Shown in pieces: positions 47,146 to 59,550 of a stretch of DNA of 64,000 nucleotides; the first letter of the stretch is position 1, and every line of letters starts with the position of its first letter. Location of the stretch: the NCBI GenBank assembly GCA_944548615.1, contig OX155960.1:13775072-13839071 (forward strand), given 5' to 3'. The notes under the pieces are model-generated. The model was not told where the DNA came from and searched no databases. It was given only the letters and a program-made list of their open reading frames with translations. The DNA comes from Micropterix aruncella. Lineage: Eukaryota > Arthropoda > Insecta > Lepidoptera > Micropterigidae. The position numbers and the translations under genes were made by a program.

Positions 47146-48085
47146 TAATATATAAAATCGAAGACTATCGCGGTTGTTTGACATTATAAATAGGATAGAA
47201 AACGAATTATAAATAGGATAGAAACACATACGGACAGATATTTGTATGCAAGCTCATACCATCATCCCTACCATCTACGTTCAGCGCAAACGTCGCTCGT
47301 GAACGAGCACGCAATCTATGCGACGCTGGGCATTTTCCGAAGGAGATGGAACATGTAAAAAATGGATACGGAAAATATCACGAGACACGCACGATCTAAT
47401 ACAGACAGATCGAATAAGTAAGATGCTAAACAGATTCGATATAAAAACGATCTTGAAACCGACCCAAAATATAGCTCGATTTTTGAGGCCTGTAAAGGAT
47501 GTAATACACTGCAAACCCCGGGTGTGTATAAAGTCGAATGCAGTTGCGGTCTAGCCTACGTTGGACAAATGAAACGGCTCATAGCAACGCGACTGACAGA
47601 ACACATCAAAGCTGTTAAAAACGGTCAGCGCGAAAAATCGGCGATCTGCGAACATATATTGGAAAGCGGAAGTAACCACTGGATGCAGTTTCAAAATCCC
47701 ATTGTGCTATCCAAAGAACAATTCTACTTTCCTCGCATGATCCGGGAAGCTATTGAAATAAGAAGAACCCCGAACTTCAATAGAGACGACGGTTACAAAC
47801 TCTCTTCTTAAAATGTTCCCGCCGCCGAACGCCGAACGCAAAGACGTAAAACAGGATACAGTGAGTGTTGTGTGCAAGACGGATTTTCAAAATTCCCGCG
47901 CTCCGAGCCCGGCCCCCCACCACCGTTATAACCTACGCAGTGGCGGAAGTGGTATGCGGCCTACCCGCAAAACAACGGATTGACAGCTCTTCAGTCTACC
48001 CTGGACAACGGCGGCTGCAACGTCACCGAAACGTCGGGTGCTACAAATTTCACGCGGTAAATTCGTTTTCTATCCTATTTAGAAT
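47146..48085 (+). mobile_element. Penelope-like element relic with GIY-YIG endonuclease part
   Basis: 47146-47225 is an inverted terminal piece. Plus frames then give FDIKTILKPTQNIARFLRP (RT end) and, at 47524-47811, YKVECSCGLAYVGQMKRLIA, TRLTEHIKAVKNGQREKSAI and CEHILESGSNHW. AYVGQ with the downstream R, E-H positions is the GIY-YIG fold of Penelope elements. The 3' terminal piece follows to 48085 and contains ccgaaacgtcggg. Confidence 0.82.
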
Positions 48086-48377
48086 ATTAATATTATTCAC
48101 ATAAATATGTTTATTTAAAACTTGGTACAGAGATTTCAATACATAATAATTACGCCCCTTTAAGTTCAAATAGACTACTAGATGGCATTCCATAATCTCT
48201 CCGTAATATTCCTTTGATGCAATCAGCCTACATAAGAATGCAATAGATTACACTAATAATTGAATGTTATCATTAATATCTTTGGTTCATCCTTATCAGA
48301 CGCGGCTATTTGCATGTTTGATTACAACCAGGTAGTAGTTAATTTTATTAAATATCAAAAAATATATATTCATATTT

Positions 48378-48969
48378 AAGCTATTGCATAGCTTTTATCG
48401 CGGGCCTAGGCCAGCGCGGCGACCGAATGAAGAAATTTCTTAACGAAAATTAATGATTTTAAACTGATAATTACGCCTAAACGAGTACTGCTTACGATTC
48501 GAAGAAATATATGTTAAACAAGAACTTTTTCCTAGTGTTTTCAGCTTTGAATATTTTAGATTTTGTTTATATTACATAGTGTAATTTGTGAAATTAGCTC
48601 TAACCGAACACAGAAACGACTACTACGCAAATACTATCTGACGTATTATTATGAAACCTGCACCATTTTAAAGATAATTTAATTATCTATCTTTTTATCT
48701 ACGATTTTTTTCGAATAATCCGGTTTTTTTGCTTTATCGAATAAAAAAATCGTGCCCGGCGCTCTATCGGAAGACGTTTAAATTATTCCGAATCATTTGC
48801 TTACGCAGCCGCAAATGATTCGGAATAATTTCAACGTTTTCCGATAGAGCGCAGTTATCTGATATTAGAAAAAATAAATAAAATAAATAAATAATTATAA
48901 TTGCATAAGTTGTTAAAAATGCTATGCAATAAATAGCTTTACCGCGGCAGTCCCCGAGTGCCACAGGTA
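48378..48969 (+). mobile_element. Family E repeat, copy 5
   Basis: From aagctattgcatagctttta to gagtgccacaggta, plus orientation, full length. Confidence 0.88.
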
Positions 48970-49422
48970 TTTTTATTTATATTTATTTCAATTTAACAGT
49001 TTTGTTTGTATATCGACCGGCAACTCCAACTTAGATCTGTCTTCACTGATCGCTTGCCACTGACTGAGGAGTATTATTTATAGCTCTAAATAAGTAGGTA
49101 CCGTTAACTATGACGCAACCATGATGCAGCCATGACGCAACCCTGACGCAACCCTGAAGCAACCTTGACAAGCACACTTGGAGTAGAATGCCGCACATCA
49201 ATAGAGTTGAGAGGCACACTTGGATCGATAAGGGTTAAATGCTCTGTTGGTAATGATAAACCGAAATAACAATCGTATGCACATTCGTGTATAAATAGAC
49301 ACCCCTGCCGAAAACTATTGTTGTCACGTCAGATGGGACTTACGACCGATAAGGGTTAAATAATTGGTTTTTGTAACCAATCAGTCATTTATAAAAACCT
49401 TTCATTATCAACGATATTATAA

Positions 49423-49641
49423 ATGGATTATAACTTGAATATCAATGATATTATAACTTTTATAAGTAACGACGGACAATGCTATCAGCGCCACCTACAT
49501 ATCGCCGGCGTAGAAAGGTTTCCAACTATAGCATTGAGCAATCTAATAACCCATATAATCAATGGAAGCATTTTAGAAGGTTTCCTCTTTCTTAACAAAA
49601 TTCAACCCTGGCAACACCGAGTAATAGACAATATTCATTAA
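49423..49641 (+). CDS. Small hypothetical ORF, 72 codons, with upstream TATA
   Basis: Starts MDYNLNINDIITFISNDGQ and contains HLHIAGVERFPTIALSN and NLITHIINGSILEGFLFLNK. Upstream, tttataaaaacctttcatta lies 30 bp before the ATG region, and gataagggttaaat occurs twice (49229, 49349). Codon choice is mixed, not obviously AT-drift. Could be the N-terminus of a dead transposase or chance. Not recognised. Confidence 0.3.
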   Translation: MDYNLNINDIITFISNDGQCYQRHLHIAGVERFPTIALSNLITHIINGSILEGFLFLNKIQPWQHRVIDNIH

Positions 49642-50790
49642 CGGCCATAGTACAAGAAAAATAAGAAACGAATATTTAAAGAAATGATTTTTTATTTAAA
49701 AAAAAAAACAGTCATAAAGGAAATGTCGCGCTAATGGGCAGCTTTCAATGAAACTTAAAGATGGCTCTAAATTGGATGGTAGCAGTATCTGAAAACCAAA
49801 TTATCCAAACAGAGAGTGCTTCTGATACTGAAGGGAATTCTGCTTTGGAAAGCTGCGGTTCATTTGTTGTTTACGAAATATCGTCAAGTTGGAAAATACA
49901 TAAATAATATTTAAACGTATGCAATAATACTTATGTAAATAATATTTTTTTTAAATGTATTTATTTATTTACATATACATTCAAATGCATGAGCAGAACA
50001 GAAAATGAAATACACATCCGTCAGGCTACATAGCGCATACGTTAAAAGTAAATGATTATCTTTCTATTATGCTAAGCAAAGAGCAGCCGAGCCCGCCTTG
50101 CTAGGCACCCCTGTGTTAAGGCGAGCTCACTTCGAGAGTCACACTAGAGTGTTACAATTATTATTATTATTATTAAGAGTATGATTTAAAGAGGTTTGAT
50201 TTTATTAAAAGTTATGATTTAAAAATTCGTTTGTTATTATTATATTTTGCTATATTTTGATACAGAATACCGATAGGCATGTATAGAGCGCAATTTAGTA
50301 GGCCTTTGAACTTAAGACAAGAATAATCAATGTTTAGAACTATGAGTGTCATCTACACGTTGCTTTTCATAGTAAAATCCTAGCTGCCGAAATGCTTTAG
50401 TGCTTTGAGCAGAGATATTATTTGTTTCTGGCCCCTCGGATGTATGATGCATTCCTTGCGACACTCACTGACGGGCAGAAGCGCTTTCAAAGCTGAGGTC
50501 ACAAAATGGCTACGCGCAAAAAGTAGAGGCGAATTTGAAAGGCAGCTCATAAAAAAATTGTCCTAAAATAATAAAGAAAAGTTTTTGCAATTATTTATTT
50601 TTGTTTATTTATATATTATTATATACGTATATATAAAGTATACATTGAATATAGGTAGGTAAGTTTTGTATATATTAATGTGTGGGTGTATGTGTATATA
50701 TATATATTTTATATGTATGAGTACTATGTATCTGAAGGTGTATGTGTATATATATATATATATATATTTTATATGAGTACCTACTATGTA

Positions 50791-51012
50791 TCCTACTACT
50801 ATTAAAAACGTGAAAGTTTGTAAGAATGTATGTATGGATGTTTGTTACCTTTCACGCAAAAATTACTGAATGGATTTTGATGAAACTTCACAATAATATA
50901 GCTTACACATCAGAATAACACATAGGCTATAATTTATAAAGATATATAGTTTTCTATCATCATTATCATAATTTTCCATCACCACGCGGGTGAAACCGCG
51001 GGGCGCAGCTAG
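50791..51012 (+). mobile_element. Non-autonomous Helitron
   Basis: Begins TCCTACTACTATTAAAAACG, contains gtgaaagtttgtaagaatg and ttacctttcacgcaaaaatt, ends with hairpin cgcgggtgaaaccgcg and GGGCGCAGCTAG. TC..CTAG ends, the terminal hairpin and insertion between A (50790) and T (51013) are the Helitron hallmarks. 222 bp, no ORF; this end type is very common in Lepidoptera. Confidence 0.92.
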
Positions 51013-51365
51013 TTTATATATAAATGTATCTTTTTGTTATAATGCTTATGTAGGTAATTATCATTTTATCCTTTTATTATTAGCGCTTTACTAACTAACA
51101 TTATATGTCTTTTTCTTCAAATTTTCTTAATTATGTTGCCAAAATTTTTCATCATTTTAACCGATTATTTATGAAAAATTTACTATGTAACAAATATAAC
51201 ACTGGTATCACTCCAGAACAGACTGCCGTCTAGTGGAGCTGATAAAATCCATCAAATCTGTACTTTCTTTGCTTCGCATTTGCTCTTTTCTATACTGTAT
51301 TATTTATGTCAACATTGTAAATTTTTGTTTTGGGTTTAAATTAAAAAAAAAAATTAAAAAAAAAA

Positions 51366-51837
51366 CAGGGCTGTTCAACTGCAAGTGCCCGAAGGGCCGC
51401 CTAAATATGCGGTTTCGAGGGCCGCATTTTAAAATACTTCGTATGCAACTTTATCGGTGAGTTTAAATAGGTATGTGAGACAAAGAAAAAATGCGTTTGT
51501 ATTATTTGAATTTATGCCAAAAATATCTAACTAATGCATCAAATATTAACTTTGATATTTGTTGTCGATAAACAAAAAGCAACTGAAAAATAGCTTATCA
51601 GATAAGAAACATCTATATTTTGAATTTATACATTTCATATTGGAAAAGCTGCTTTCGCAAAGATACGTAGTTCCCAGCTTTGAGTCCAGTGTAAGCTCTA
51701 AGTTTCGCAAGTTGGGTTATCGTTCTTCTGGTAGCAACTTGAAAAAGTCCTATTCGATTTCGTTTTTGAGGGTAATTTATACATTTAGAGGCCGCAAAAA
51801 GTGTGGTCACGGGCCTCACGCTGGACAGCTCTGCCCT
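51366..51837. mobile_element. hAT-type relic, copy 2
   Basis: Begins cagggctgttcaactgc and ends gctggacagctctgccct, imperfect inverted ends of hAT type. Frames inside are broken. Lies in the intron between exons 2 and 3. Confidence 0.6.
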
Positions 51838-52239
51838 AAATAATTTATTTATTTTATTTATTTTATTTATGAATATTTCACACACATTTAAAACACTAGG
51901 TTAATAAGATTAAAATCTACCTTACTGGAGTGATGCCCGTGCTAAGGTAGACTTTTATGCATTCTTTTTTCCTTTTTTTTTATTAGTTGCTTAGTGTAAC
52001 TTAATGTAGCATTGTTTTATGTGGTAACTCTATATTTACACAGATATTACATATACTTAGTCTATTTTACTAACATAATATACATAATAATATTAAATAA
52101 TCATATCTACACATATACATACACATATATACATATATACATTTATACATATAATCTATACATATACATATGTTTCACATCAATATATATAAACATAGAA
52201 GTAGTCATTTTATGTAGTTAGGTATTTTTATACAGCACT

Positions 52240-52440
52240 ATAATTAACCAATTTCTCCGTTTCGTTCCTTCCTAGCTCAATCAACCATTCCGTCAAAAAT
52301 TTTTTTCCTCGTATGGTATCTAACTTCACTTTTAATTCCGAATTTATTCTATTGTGTAGTCGGACAGCTAGAAAAGAAAATAAATCCAAAGGCCGTTCGC
52401 CCCGATACAGCCCACGCTCTTTTTCGGTATCTAACTTAGA
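52240..52440 (-). pseudogene. LINE ORF2 tail related to the 15-18 kb family
   Basis: Minus text FSFLAVRLHNRINSELK and GKKFLTEWLIELGRNETEKL parallels HYSFLAPRMVNIM ... WLINLGRRETEKTF of the LINE at 15.5 kb. Confidence 0.7.
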
Positions 52441-52606
52441 TACAAAATAAAAGCGTATCAAACGCAGGGTAAGTATTTATACTTCTTTCATTCAAACAGC
52501 GCAGATTTCCCATGGCAATCGAAAGAACAACGCACGAAAGTTTCTATTTTTATCTCTGTTGATTTGGGTTTTGAAGAAAACTAGTGATATAGAGGCTTTG
52601 TTTTAC

Positions 52607-52731
52607 CTGTAATGGCGATCTGTAGGGACGTTGAAGGCTCGACGTGCCACTTCGTAAATTTCGTCTTTGTAGTGGGCGTATTGACCTCCGGGTGCTGGTG
52701 CGCCCACCGCGTTCGCTATAGTGTACAACAC
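52607..52731 (-). CDS. BAIAP3: BAIAP3-like exon 2 (N-terminal helical part)
   Basis: Acceptor gtttcag, donor gtaaaac; 125 bp, phase 0 to phase 2. The peptide VLYTIANAVGAPAPGGQ followed by YKDEIYEVARRAFNVPTDRH is the segment that precedes the first C2 domain in BAIAP3 and Munc13-4 proteins. The split arginine codon is completed by the first base of the exon at 41803. The intron downstream is about 10.8 kb and contains Penelope, LINE, Helitron and hAT relics. Confidence 0.9.
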
Positions 52732-53185
52732 CTGAAACAAAAAAATGTGGTTGATACATGGTATCATATTCTAAGATATTCTAAGATATATTGTGTTATT
52801 ATGCATCAAGGATCTTGGGAAGGTGCAATCCAGTCCAAAAACTGGATTCGTACCCGAATTGCCCGAGAATCAAAAACCTTGAATTGGCCGAGAATTTGAA
52901 CCGGAAAATCTTGAAGATTTTTTAGAAAATGAACAGCCGAATCTTTTAGAAAATGTGACTTTAAAACACGCACGCAAATGTGATTTCAAAATGATTCCAT
53001 TACGCACAAGTAGTGAGAAATTATTTGGATCAATCTTATCCACAGAGGTAGATCGGTCATCTGGGTCCTATTTTGTGGCGCGCCCGGTCTACGGATTTAA
53101 ATCCTCTAGTTTTTTTTATTGGTGATCCTTAATAGAGAACGTTTATGCGCAATCAATAAATAATATGAACATACTGAGACACAGT

Positions 53186-53490
53186 GGGCCCGATTACATT
53201 TCTTCGTGAACTAAATTAGTAACCTAGTTCCACCGAACGAGACAGAGCAATACGTTTGAACGGAATATAAATGAACTGTCGTCGATTTTCCCGCACCAAA
53301 ACTACTTGTCGAACTTATAGACGCCCGAATAAGTTTTAACACATGTCATGCGGTTTTAGATTTAGCTGCTATGTCTTCGGTGGGTGGTTTTGATCCGGAA
53401 AAGTGACAATCGTTCATTTCACTTCCGCTCTGACGTACTGCTCTGTCTCGTTCACACGAACTAATTTCGGAGAGAAACGCAATCGAGCCC
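53186..53490. mobile_element. GGG/CCC MITE, family D copy 3
   Basis: Ends gggcccgattacatttcttc and agaaacgcaatcgagccc; AGT at 53183-53185 and 53491-53493. 305 bp. Same internal body as the 8.2 and 9.9 kb copies. Confidence 0.8.
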
Positions 53491-53493
53491 AGT

Positions 53494-54949
53494 ATGAGTG
53501 AACGCGTACATTAAATAAATGTAGCTAGCAGTGCAAGACACAAATAGGTCTTTAATAATAATATTGCATTCGACGGTGTCAGGTAATTAAAAACACATGT
53601 GTTTTTTTTTGTTGTTTTTATTTAATTTTAATTAAATACGCATACTTACACGTATCTTTATTCTAATTCTGAAGTTTTGAAATAAATTCACAGTGAGCCC
53701 TTTTTGCAGTGAAATAACAATATCTTTTTATTCCTAAGTAACGCCAGGCAAATGTTATGTTTATCATAATAAAAACAACAGTAAAAATGCAAAGTTTTAA
53801 AACAACTCGCCAGGTTAGAATAGTACTTTTTTACGGTTCGTAGCGTCGTCGTTACAAGTAGCTAATATAACAAGACAACTCGTGATTCTGAGTCTTTTTT
53901 TTTTACAAAAGTATTAGCCCTATTAGTTTTATGGGTTGCGTAACAAAAAATATAATGTTAGAATAACTAATTTTGTAGATGGGGCACTAGAAAAGATAAT
54001 GTAAGCTGTCGATTTTTCGATATTTATAAAAGTGATATTATCTCGAAAACTATAAATTTTATAAAGGTTATATTTTGATTTATTGATCTATTATGAGCTA
54101 GCCTGTTAACCTTCCAAAGGATTAGCCTTCCAAGGGTCTGTTAGCCTTTCAATGGCCTTCAAGTTTTGAGATTGGATCGCTGTTCCAGGTATTAATTATA
54201 TTATAAGTGCGATAATATATTGGCATTCGATTGTTTCTTTTATTCGATTAAACTGATTTTATCGAAACTCTTTGTTTCTTCTATTCGATTTAGCTGATTT
54301 TATATCGGCTATAATAATCACGATTCTTAGTTTGATAAAATATTTTTTTCAAATTCGTGATGTTGTTACCATTAATAATAACGGATCATTAATATTAACG
54401 GATTAATGAAATATTTAATTTTCAGATTATTTTTTTTGTTAAACAATCCCTGAAGATTTTGTCATATGTGGCAAAATTACACTCACCTTTACTCTTCATA
54501 TTTCGAATGGCAGTTCTATACATGTAGTTTAGAACATATGTAATACGGTGGCGGAATTGTAAAACAATATCTCGCGCAGGTGTTCCGCACTCCTGTAAAA
54601 CCTCCCCCAACCCACGCTCTCTTTATAGCCTATTGTCTTTTATTTGTCCAAAATTGCAAATATAGTTCGATATGTCATAAACATAATTGTTTTAAACACA
54701 ATAATAAAAATATAAATATAAGAAATAATCAAAATATATATTTTAAAAAGGTAACGAAATCAATAGTCTACAACTAATGCAACGAATAGTCAGTAAAAAT
54801 AATATTTAAAATAACTAAATTCAGACGAAATAAAAGATACATTCTTAATAAGTATATATGTAAAACGACAATAATTAAAATGAATAATCGAACATTATTA
54901 CATTATTACTGCGAGGTTTATTTCGTATGTTTCAACCAAAAGAATTATA
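53494..54949. other. No gene seen; AT-rich intron
   Basis: No convincing frame; short repeats of attcgatt-type text at 54230-54300 and aacggatta near 54385. Confidence 0.5.
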
Positions 54950-55285
54950 GAGGTATTTTAAAGTATAATATTAAAGATATTGTAATACTTTTTCGAGGTC
55001 GTCTACCTTAGAAAGAGCATGTGTAATGAGCCAGTTTGTAACTCTATATGCGAACATTTTTGGTTCTAAATCTCGAATTATCTTTGGAAGGTTATTAAAG
55101 AGCTCAATGGCCAAATACACAAACAAATTTAGGACCATAATCTAACGGACTTTTTGAAGGGCTATGTTGGCTTTGCTTCGAGTGTCGTGATCATGTACTT
55201 CGTCATGTACAGTCGTGTATGCTGTTTTAAGCATAAATCAAACAACTTAGAATATATGCTTATGACATGGTGTGAACATTATATT
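54950..55285 (-). pseudogene. LINE ORF2 tail fragment
   Basis: Minus text ELFNNLPKIIRDLEPKMFAY and RVTNWLITHALSKVDDLEKV, the F-N-x-LP ... F-x-x-x-L tail of CR1/Jockey-like LINEs. Frames beyond are broken. Confidence 0.6.
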
Positions 55286-55534
55286 TCTTGAAAAGAGGCG
55301 CGCTCGGTTACTGTGCATGGCATTCACCCTAACAAGGATCGCATACGACGGCCTCGAGTGTAAGCATATACGGTCAAAGCTGCACTCTGCCCGCTGATAA
55401 ATTTAATTGTTCGGATAGCAAATATCGCGGACGATAGACTTTTCATAAATTGTTTTGATGTGAGCTTCTCAATTTCTCCTGATCTTCCCAATTTCTCACA
55501 ATTATTGATGTGAGGTTACCCTCTCTCTCCTTAC

Positions 55535-55727
55535 CTCCGTGTACAAATTGTCGTGTTCTTTGTGAGGAAGGGCGGATGGCGTTGACTGGAGCCCCACATC
55601 TGTGGGGGGCGGCGGTTCTCTTTCGGCACGGGCTTCGGCACCTCGCAACGCCGACAGCCGACGGTTCTCCTGCCTCCACGACAGCGCCGTGAAATTCTCA
55701 AAGTATGAGCCGTCTGTGTCTTGCACC
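55535..55727 (-). CDS. BAIAP3: BAIAP3-like exon 1 of those seen (N-terminal helical part)
   Basis: Acceptor ttgttttag and donor gtaaggag bound 193 bp, which is 1 nt plus 64 codons, ending in phase 0. It encodes VQDTDGSYFENFTALSW and QENRRLSALRGAEAR, then a proline-rich stretch and a C-terminal HDNLYTE. The block SYFENFTALSWRQENRR and the following LYTE match the segment just upstream of the first C2 domain in BAIAP3 proteins. It joins in phase to the 52.6 kb exon (YTE followed by VLYTI). The preceding exon must end with two nucleotides of a split codon and was not located. Confidence 0.85.
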
Positions 55728-56230
55728 CTAAAACAAAACAAAAATACGATATTACATTGTTATAAAACAAGTCTGCGAACAAAATAATAAACCCGCATCA
55801 AAAAGTGCAATTTAAATGTATTTATTTTTTTAAAGAAAAGCACAATATTTTTTACTGCAGTAAATTATTACATTATCCCTAGAAGCTTCATTGTAAACAA
55901 TAACGAAATAGAGAGCACTGCAGGTGAGTATTTCTTCAAATCAATGCCACCTAACTAGGCCTAAGGTCGTTTTAAGGAAAACGTAGCAAGTAAACAATTG
56001 CTTGTGCATACTTCAAACTACATAATTTAAAAAATAAGCTATGTATTTAATAATATTAACCCTTTGAGGAAAATATTAACCCATAATTTTACGGTAGAGT
56101 AAAAAAAAATTGATATATAAAAGTGTCAAAGGGCGATGTATATTTATAACGTATTTTAAAAATTTGTTAAATAGATTCTGAATAGATTAGAAATAGATTC
56201 TGTATAAATTGATTGGATTTTGTATAAATT
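55728..56230. other. No gene seen
   Basis: Upstream of the first exon seen. Contains a LINE-like 3' scrap with gccacctaactaggcctaag (55948). No start exon could be placed. Confidence 0.5.
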
Positions 56231-56322
56231 ATCGTCCCTAAGTCTTCTACGCTCACCTCACGGGAGATAATTATAGTTAAAACGTCCTGGGGTGACGAGT
56301 TCTTCCGTTGTAGTCGACACCT
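56231..56322 (+). mobile_element. GC-rich retroposon family B, copy 6 (90-bp 3' end)
   Basis: Reads tcttctacgctcacctcacg then cgttgtagtcgacac; only the last 90 bp are present, consistent with strong 5' truncation. Confidence 0.7.
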
Positions 56323-57379
56323 TCAAATGATAACTCTACCAGAATGTAACAAATAATTAAATAAATACACATATATGATTAAAATCTTTGAAAATATATC
56401 AAGTTTTCATCATTGTTGCCCAGATGTGTGGCAAACGACGGGCACGGTAAAACCAGTCACTCATTAATATTGGGTTAGCTTTAGTTTGGATGGAACAGCT
56501 GGGATGACTTTTTTGTAGTGTTTTAAATATTTTTGAGGCTGTCCGGATAAATCATCCATTATTAGGCTTACGTACCGTTATTGTATATTTAAGAATTGTT
56601 TTCGTCATGTAATAAAAATAATTTAAGATAGGGCCTTCTTAAAAATATAAGTTATTCTGAAACTGATAATAAAATACCGTTTAGATATTTTCGGTCTGTG
56701 ATTAATTTAATTCCGGTCTGCGATTAGTCTAACATCACTATGTAAACTCTTTTTTTGGGTTGTGTCTTTAAAGTAAGTGTCTTTAAACTAAGTAATATGC
56801 ACATTTTATGTATAATTGACTATTTCAATTTGATAATCCTCTGACCATTTCAATTTGATTTTTTGACTATTTATTATAATTCCTTTTTCCATCTATAATT
56901 ATTTCTATTTGATTATTTCACTATTCAATGCAATTCCTATTTATTATTTACCTTTTTTGTGTTATTGAAATTAATTTTATTGCATTTTATGATAGATATT
57001 TTAAAAATATAATTTGCAGACTGAGAGACTGACAGACGCATTGACATATCAATGACCTAGTTTTTAGAGTAATGATTAATTTCTACATACATTGTTTATT
57101 GCTTTAAGTTCTGTCCTAATTTTATTAGATACTATTTATATATATTTTTTCTCTTTTAACATATGTAGTTTAAAGTATGCACAAGCCACTATTTTTTTGG
57201 TACGCTTGCCTTAGTACGGGCCTAGGCCTAGTTAGGCAGCGTTGATCTAAAGATGGACTAGCCTGCGGTACTCTCTTTTTTGCTACTATTTACAACGGAG
57301 CCTCTAATGATAATATGTAATGTACTGTAGTTTTAAGAAATGCGCATTTCTTTAAATAAATAAATAAAAAAAAAAAAAA
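56323..57379. other. No gene seen; LINE 3' tail near the end
   Basis: ggcctaggcctagttaggca (57223) followed by polyA-type aaataaataaataaaaa at 57350-57379 looks like a plus-strand LINE 3' end that leads into family E copy 6. Confidence 0.5.
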
Positions 57380-57953
57380 GTGTGGCACTCGGGGACTGCC
57401 GCGGTAAAGCTATTGCATAGTATTTTTAACAACTTATGCAATTATAATTATTTATTTATTTTATTTTTTCTGATATCAGATAATAGCGCTCTATCGAAAA
57501 CGTTGAAATTATTCCGAATCATTTGCGGCTGCTTAGGAATGATTTAAACGTCTTCCGATAGAGCGCCGCGAACGAATTTTTTATACAAAAAAGCAAAAAA
57601 ACCGGATTATTCGAAAAAAAATCGTAGATAAAAAGATAGGTAATTAAATTATCTTTAAAATGGTGCAGGTTTCATAATAATACGCCAGATAGTATTTGCG
57701 TAGTAGTCGTTTTTGTGTTCGATCAGACCTAATTTCACAAATTAATTACACTATGTAATATAAATAAACTCTAAAATATTCAAAGCTAAAATATTAGGAA
57801 AATGTTCTTGTTTAACATATATTTTTGTCGAATCGTAAGCAGTACTCCTTTAGACGTAATTATCAGTTTAAAATCATTAATATTCGTTAAGAAATTTCTT
57901 CATTCGGTCGCCGCGCTGGCCTAGGCCCGCGATAAAAGCTATGCAATAGCTTA
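57380..57953 (-). mobile_element. Family E repeat, copy 6
   Basis: Starts after a long A run with gtgtggcactcggggactgc and ends gctatgcaatagctt. The internal hairpin has lost one arm (gcggctgcttaggaatgatt). Confidence 0.87.
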
Positions 57954-58262
57954 AAAAAAAATAAAACTTTAAAGAAACCTTACTCACTTACAGCTGCAAA
58001 AACATACTTGTAAACAAATGAGAATTGAAAGATACGAGTATTAAGAATATTGGCTCTCCTTGTAGTTTAATACACAGGGTTGTAAATGAAATATAAAATG
58101 AAGAGAGCTCAATTTAGGATGATTAAGCGACAGTGACAATGCCGTTTTATCGTCCTGCATAGACTCATTTTACGACTTGTTTACAATGAATGACAAGACA
58201 TTCGCGTCCCTCCCTCATTGGAAGGGCGCGCCAACCCAGAACACGCATTACTCTACCCACAC

Positions 58263-58550
58263 GGCACAGCGGCATAGTGATTAGACACATAGTGGTTAGG
58301 TCGCCTAATATTACATTGGAAGTTTCCGGGTTCGATTTCCGGCTGGCTTTTCCGTTGGAATAAAATTAATGGTATTGCATTTCAATTCTGTCGATCGATT
58401 GCAATAACAAGACACACATTTACAGACATGTTACATGCATGCAAACATATACATTCTTCGTAGTAGGGTTGGTTGTAAAATATTGTCGTATTATAATAAA
58501 TCCGCCCATTGTGAAATTTTAAAATACAGAGACGAAAACAAACAAACAAC
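58263..58550 (+). mobile_element. tRNA-derived SINE, copy 2
   Basis: A-box region tagtggttaggtcgcc, B-box gggttcgatttcc, shared body tccgttggaataaaatta and ttcaattctgtcgat, hairpin region and tail aaaacaaacaaacaa. Same family as 7921-8185 but more diverged, with a duplicated A-box segment (tagtgattag ... tagtggttag). Confidence 0.88.
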
Positions 58551-58765
58551 TGTGTTTTCTTAAAACAAAACGTAACATTCCGCTAACCGCCATTGTCTCC
58601 TGACTACCATTGTATTGGTATATAATTGTTTGAATCGCCATTCATTTGGGATTCGCGATGCAATAAACAATCTCACTTATATAATAAGGAAGAACTAAAG
58701 TATTAATAGATATAGGATAGCTTTTCGTCGGAAACTTTGAAGCTAAAAAAGCAATATTACAAAAG

Positions 58766-58901
<136 letters not shown>

Positions 58902-59224
58902 AAATAATTAATAGTTTTGTGTATATATTCTTTTTAGAATTGATTAAATGATGATTATAAAGTAAATAATTATAAAAGCCACTTACATCGTGACGAAGGA
59001 CTCCCTTGGTGGGATTCGGGAATGCTTTGGTGTAACAAACGAGAATGATAGATGTCTCTCACTTGCGGAAAGAGAAGTAGGTTTAGTTGGGCCCATTTTA
59101 CAACTAGTAACGCTCACCCTTCATCCAATTATCTCAAAAATTAAGCAATCATCCTTATTTACGCGTAAAATCACTCGAATACTTATTATTTCAAGGGAAA
59201 TAACAGACAAGACGAGCTACTTAA

Positions 59225-59449
59225 CCCTTCCTATGTGAGCTAACCATTTTTGGTTAGACGCTTTCCGCGCTGTGCTAACTGTAATATTTATTCATTATTA
59301 TCTTAATTGTTTTACGAGATAATGTTGTAACGTTATAATATTTCAAATTTCAATGTGATCATTTTGCAGTTATTCTTTTTACGTATAGTAGTTTAAAAGT
59401 TATGCGCAAAACTATCCCGGGCAGAAATTTTACCCCGCCATAGGAGGGG
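59225..59449. mobile_element. piggyBac-type MITE, copy 2
   Basis: Same sequence as 6466-6695 except a few changes and a short deletion near 59383. The left TTAA (59221-59224) is intact; the right one reads TATA. No coding capacity. Confidence 0.85.
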
Positions 59450-59550
59450 TATACAAATTACAAATATTACTTTAAGTAGGGAGGGTCATAATATCCCATC
59501 TTAATTCCTTACCCACTGAGATCTTTTGTACTCGTATATCCCTTTGGCCA

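Noticed and set aside
55502..55787. Other frames across 55.5-55.8 kb
   Set aside because: Out of phase with the SYFENFTALSW frame, which alone has proper splice borders.
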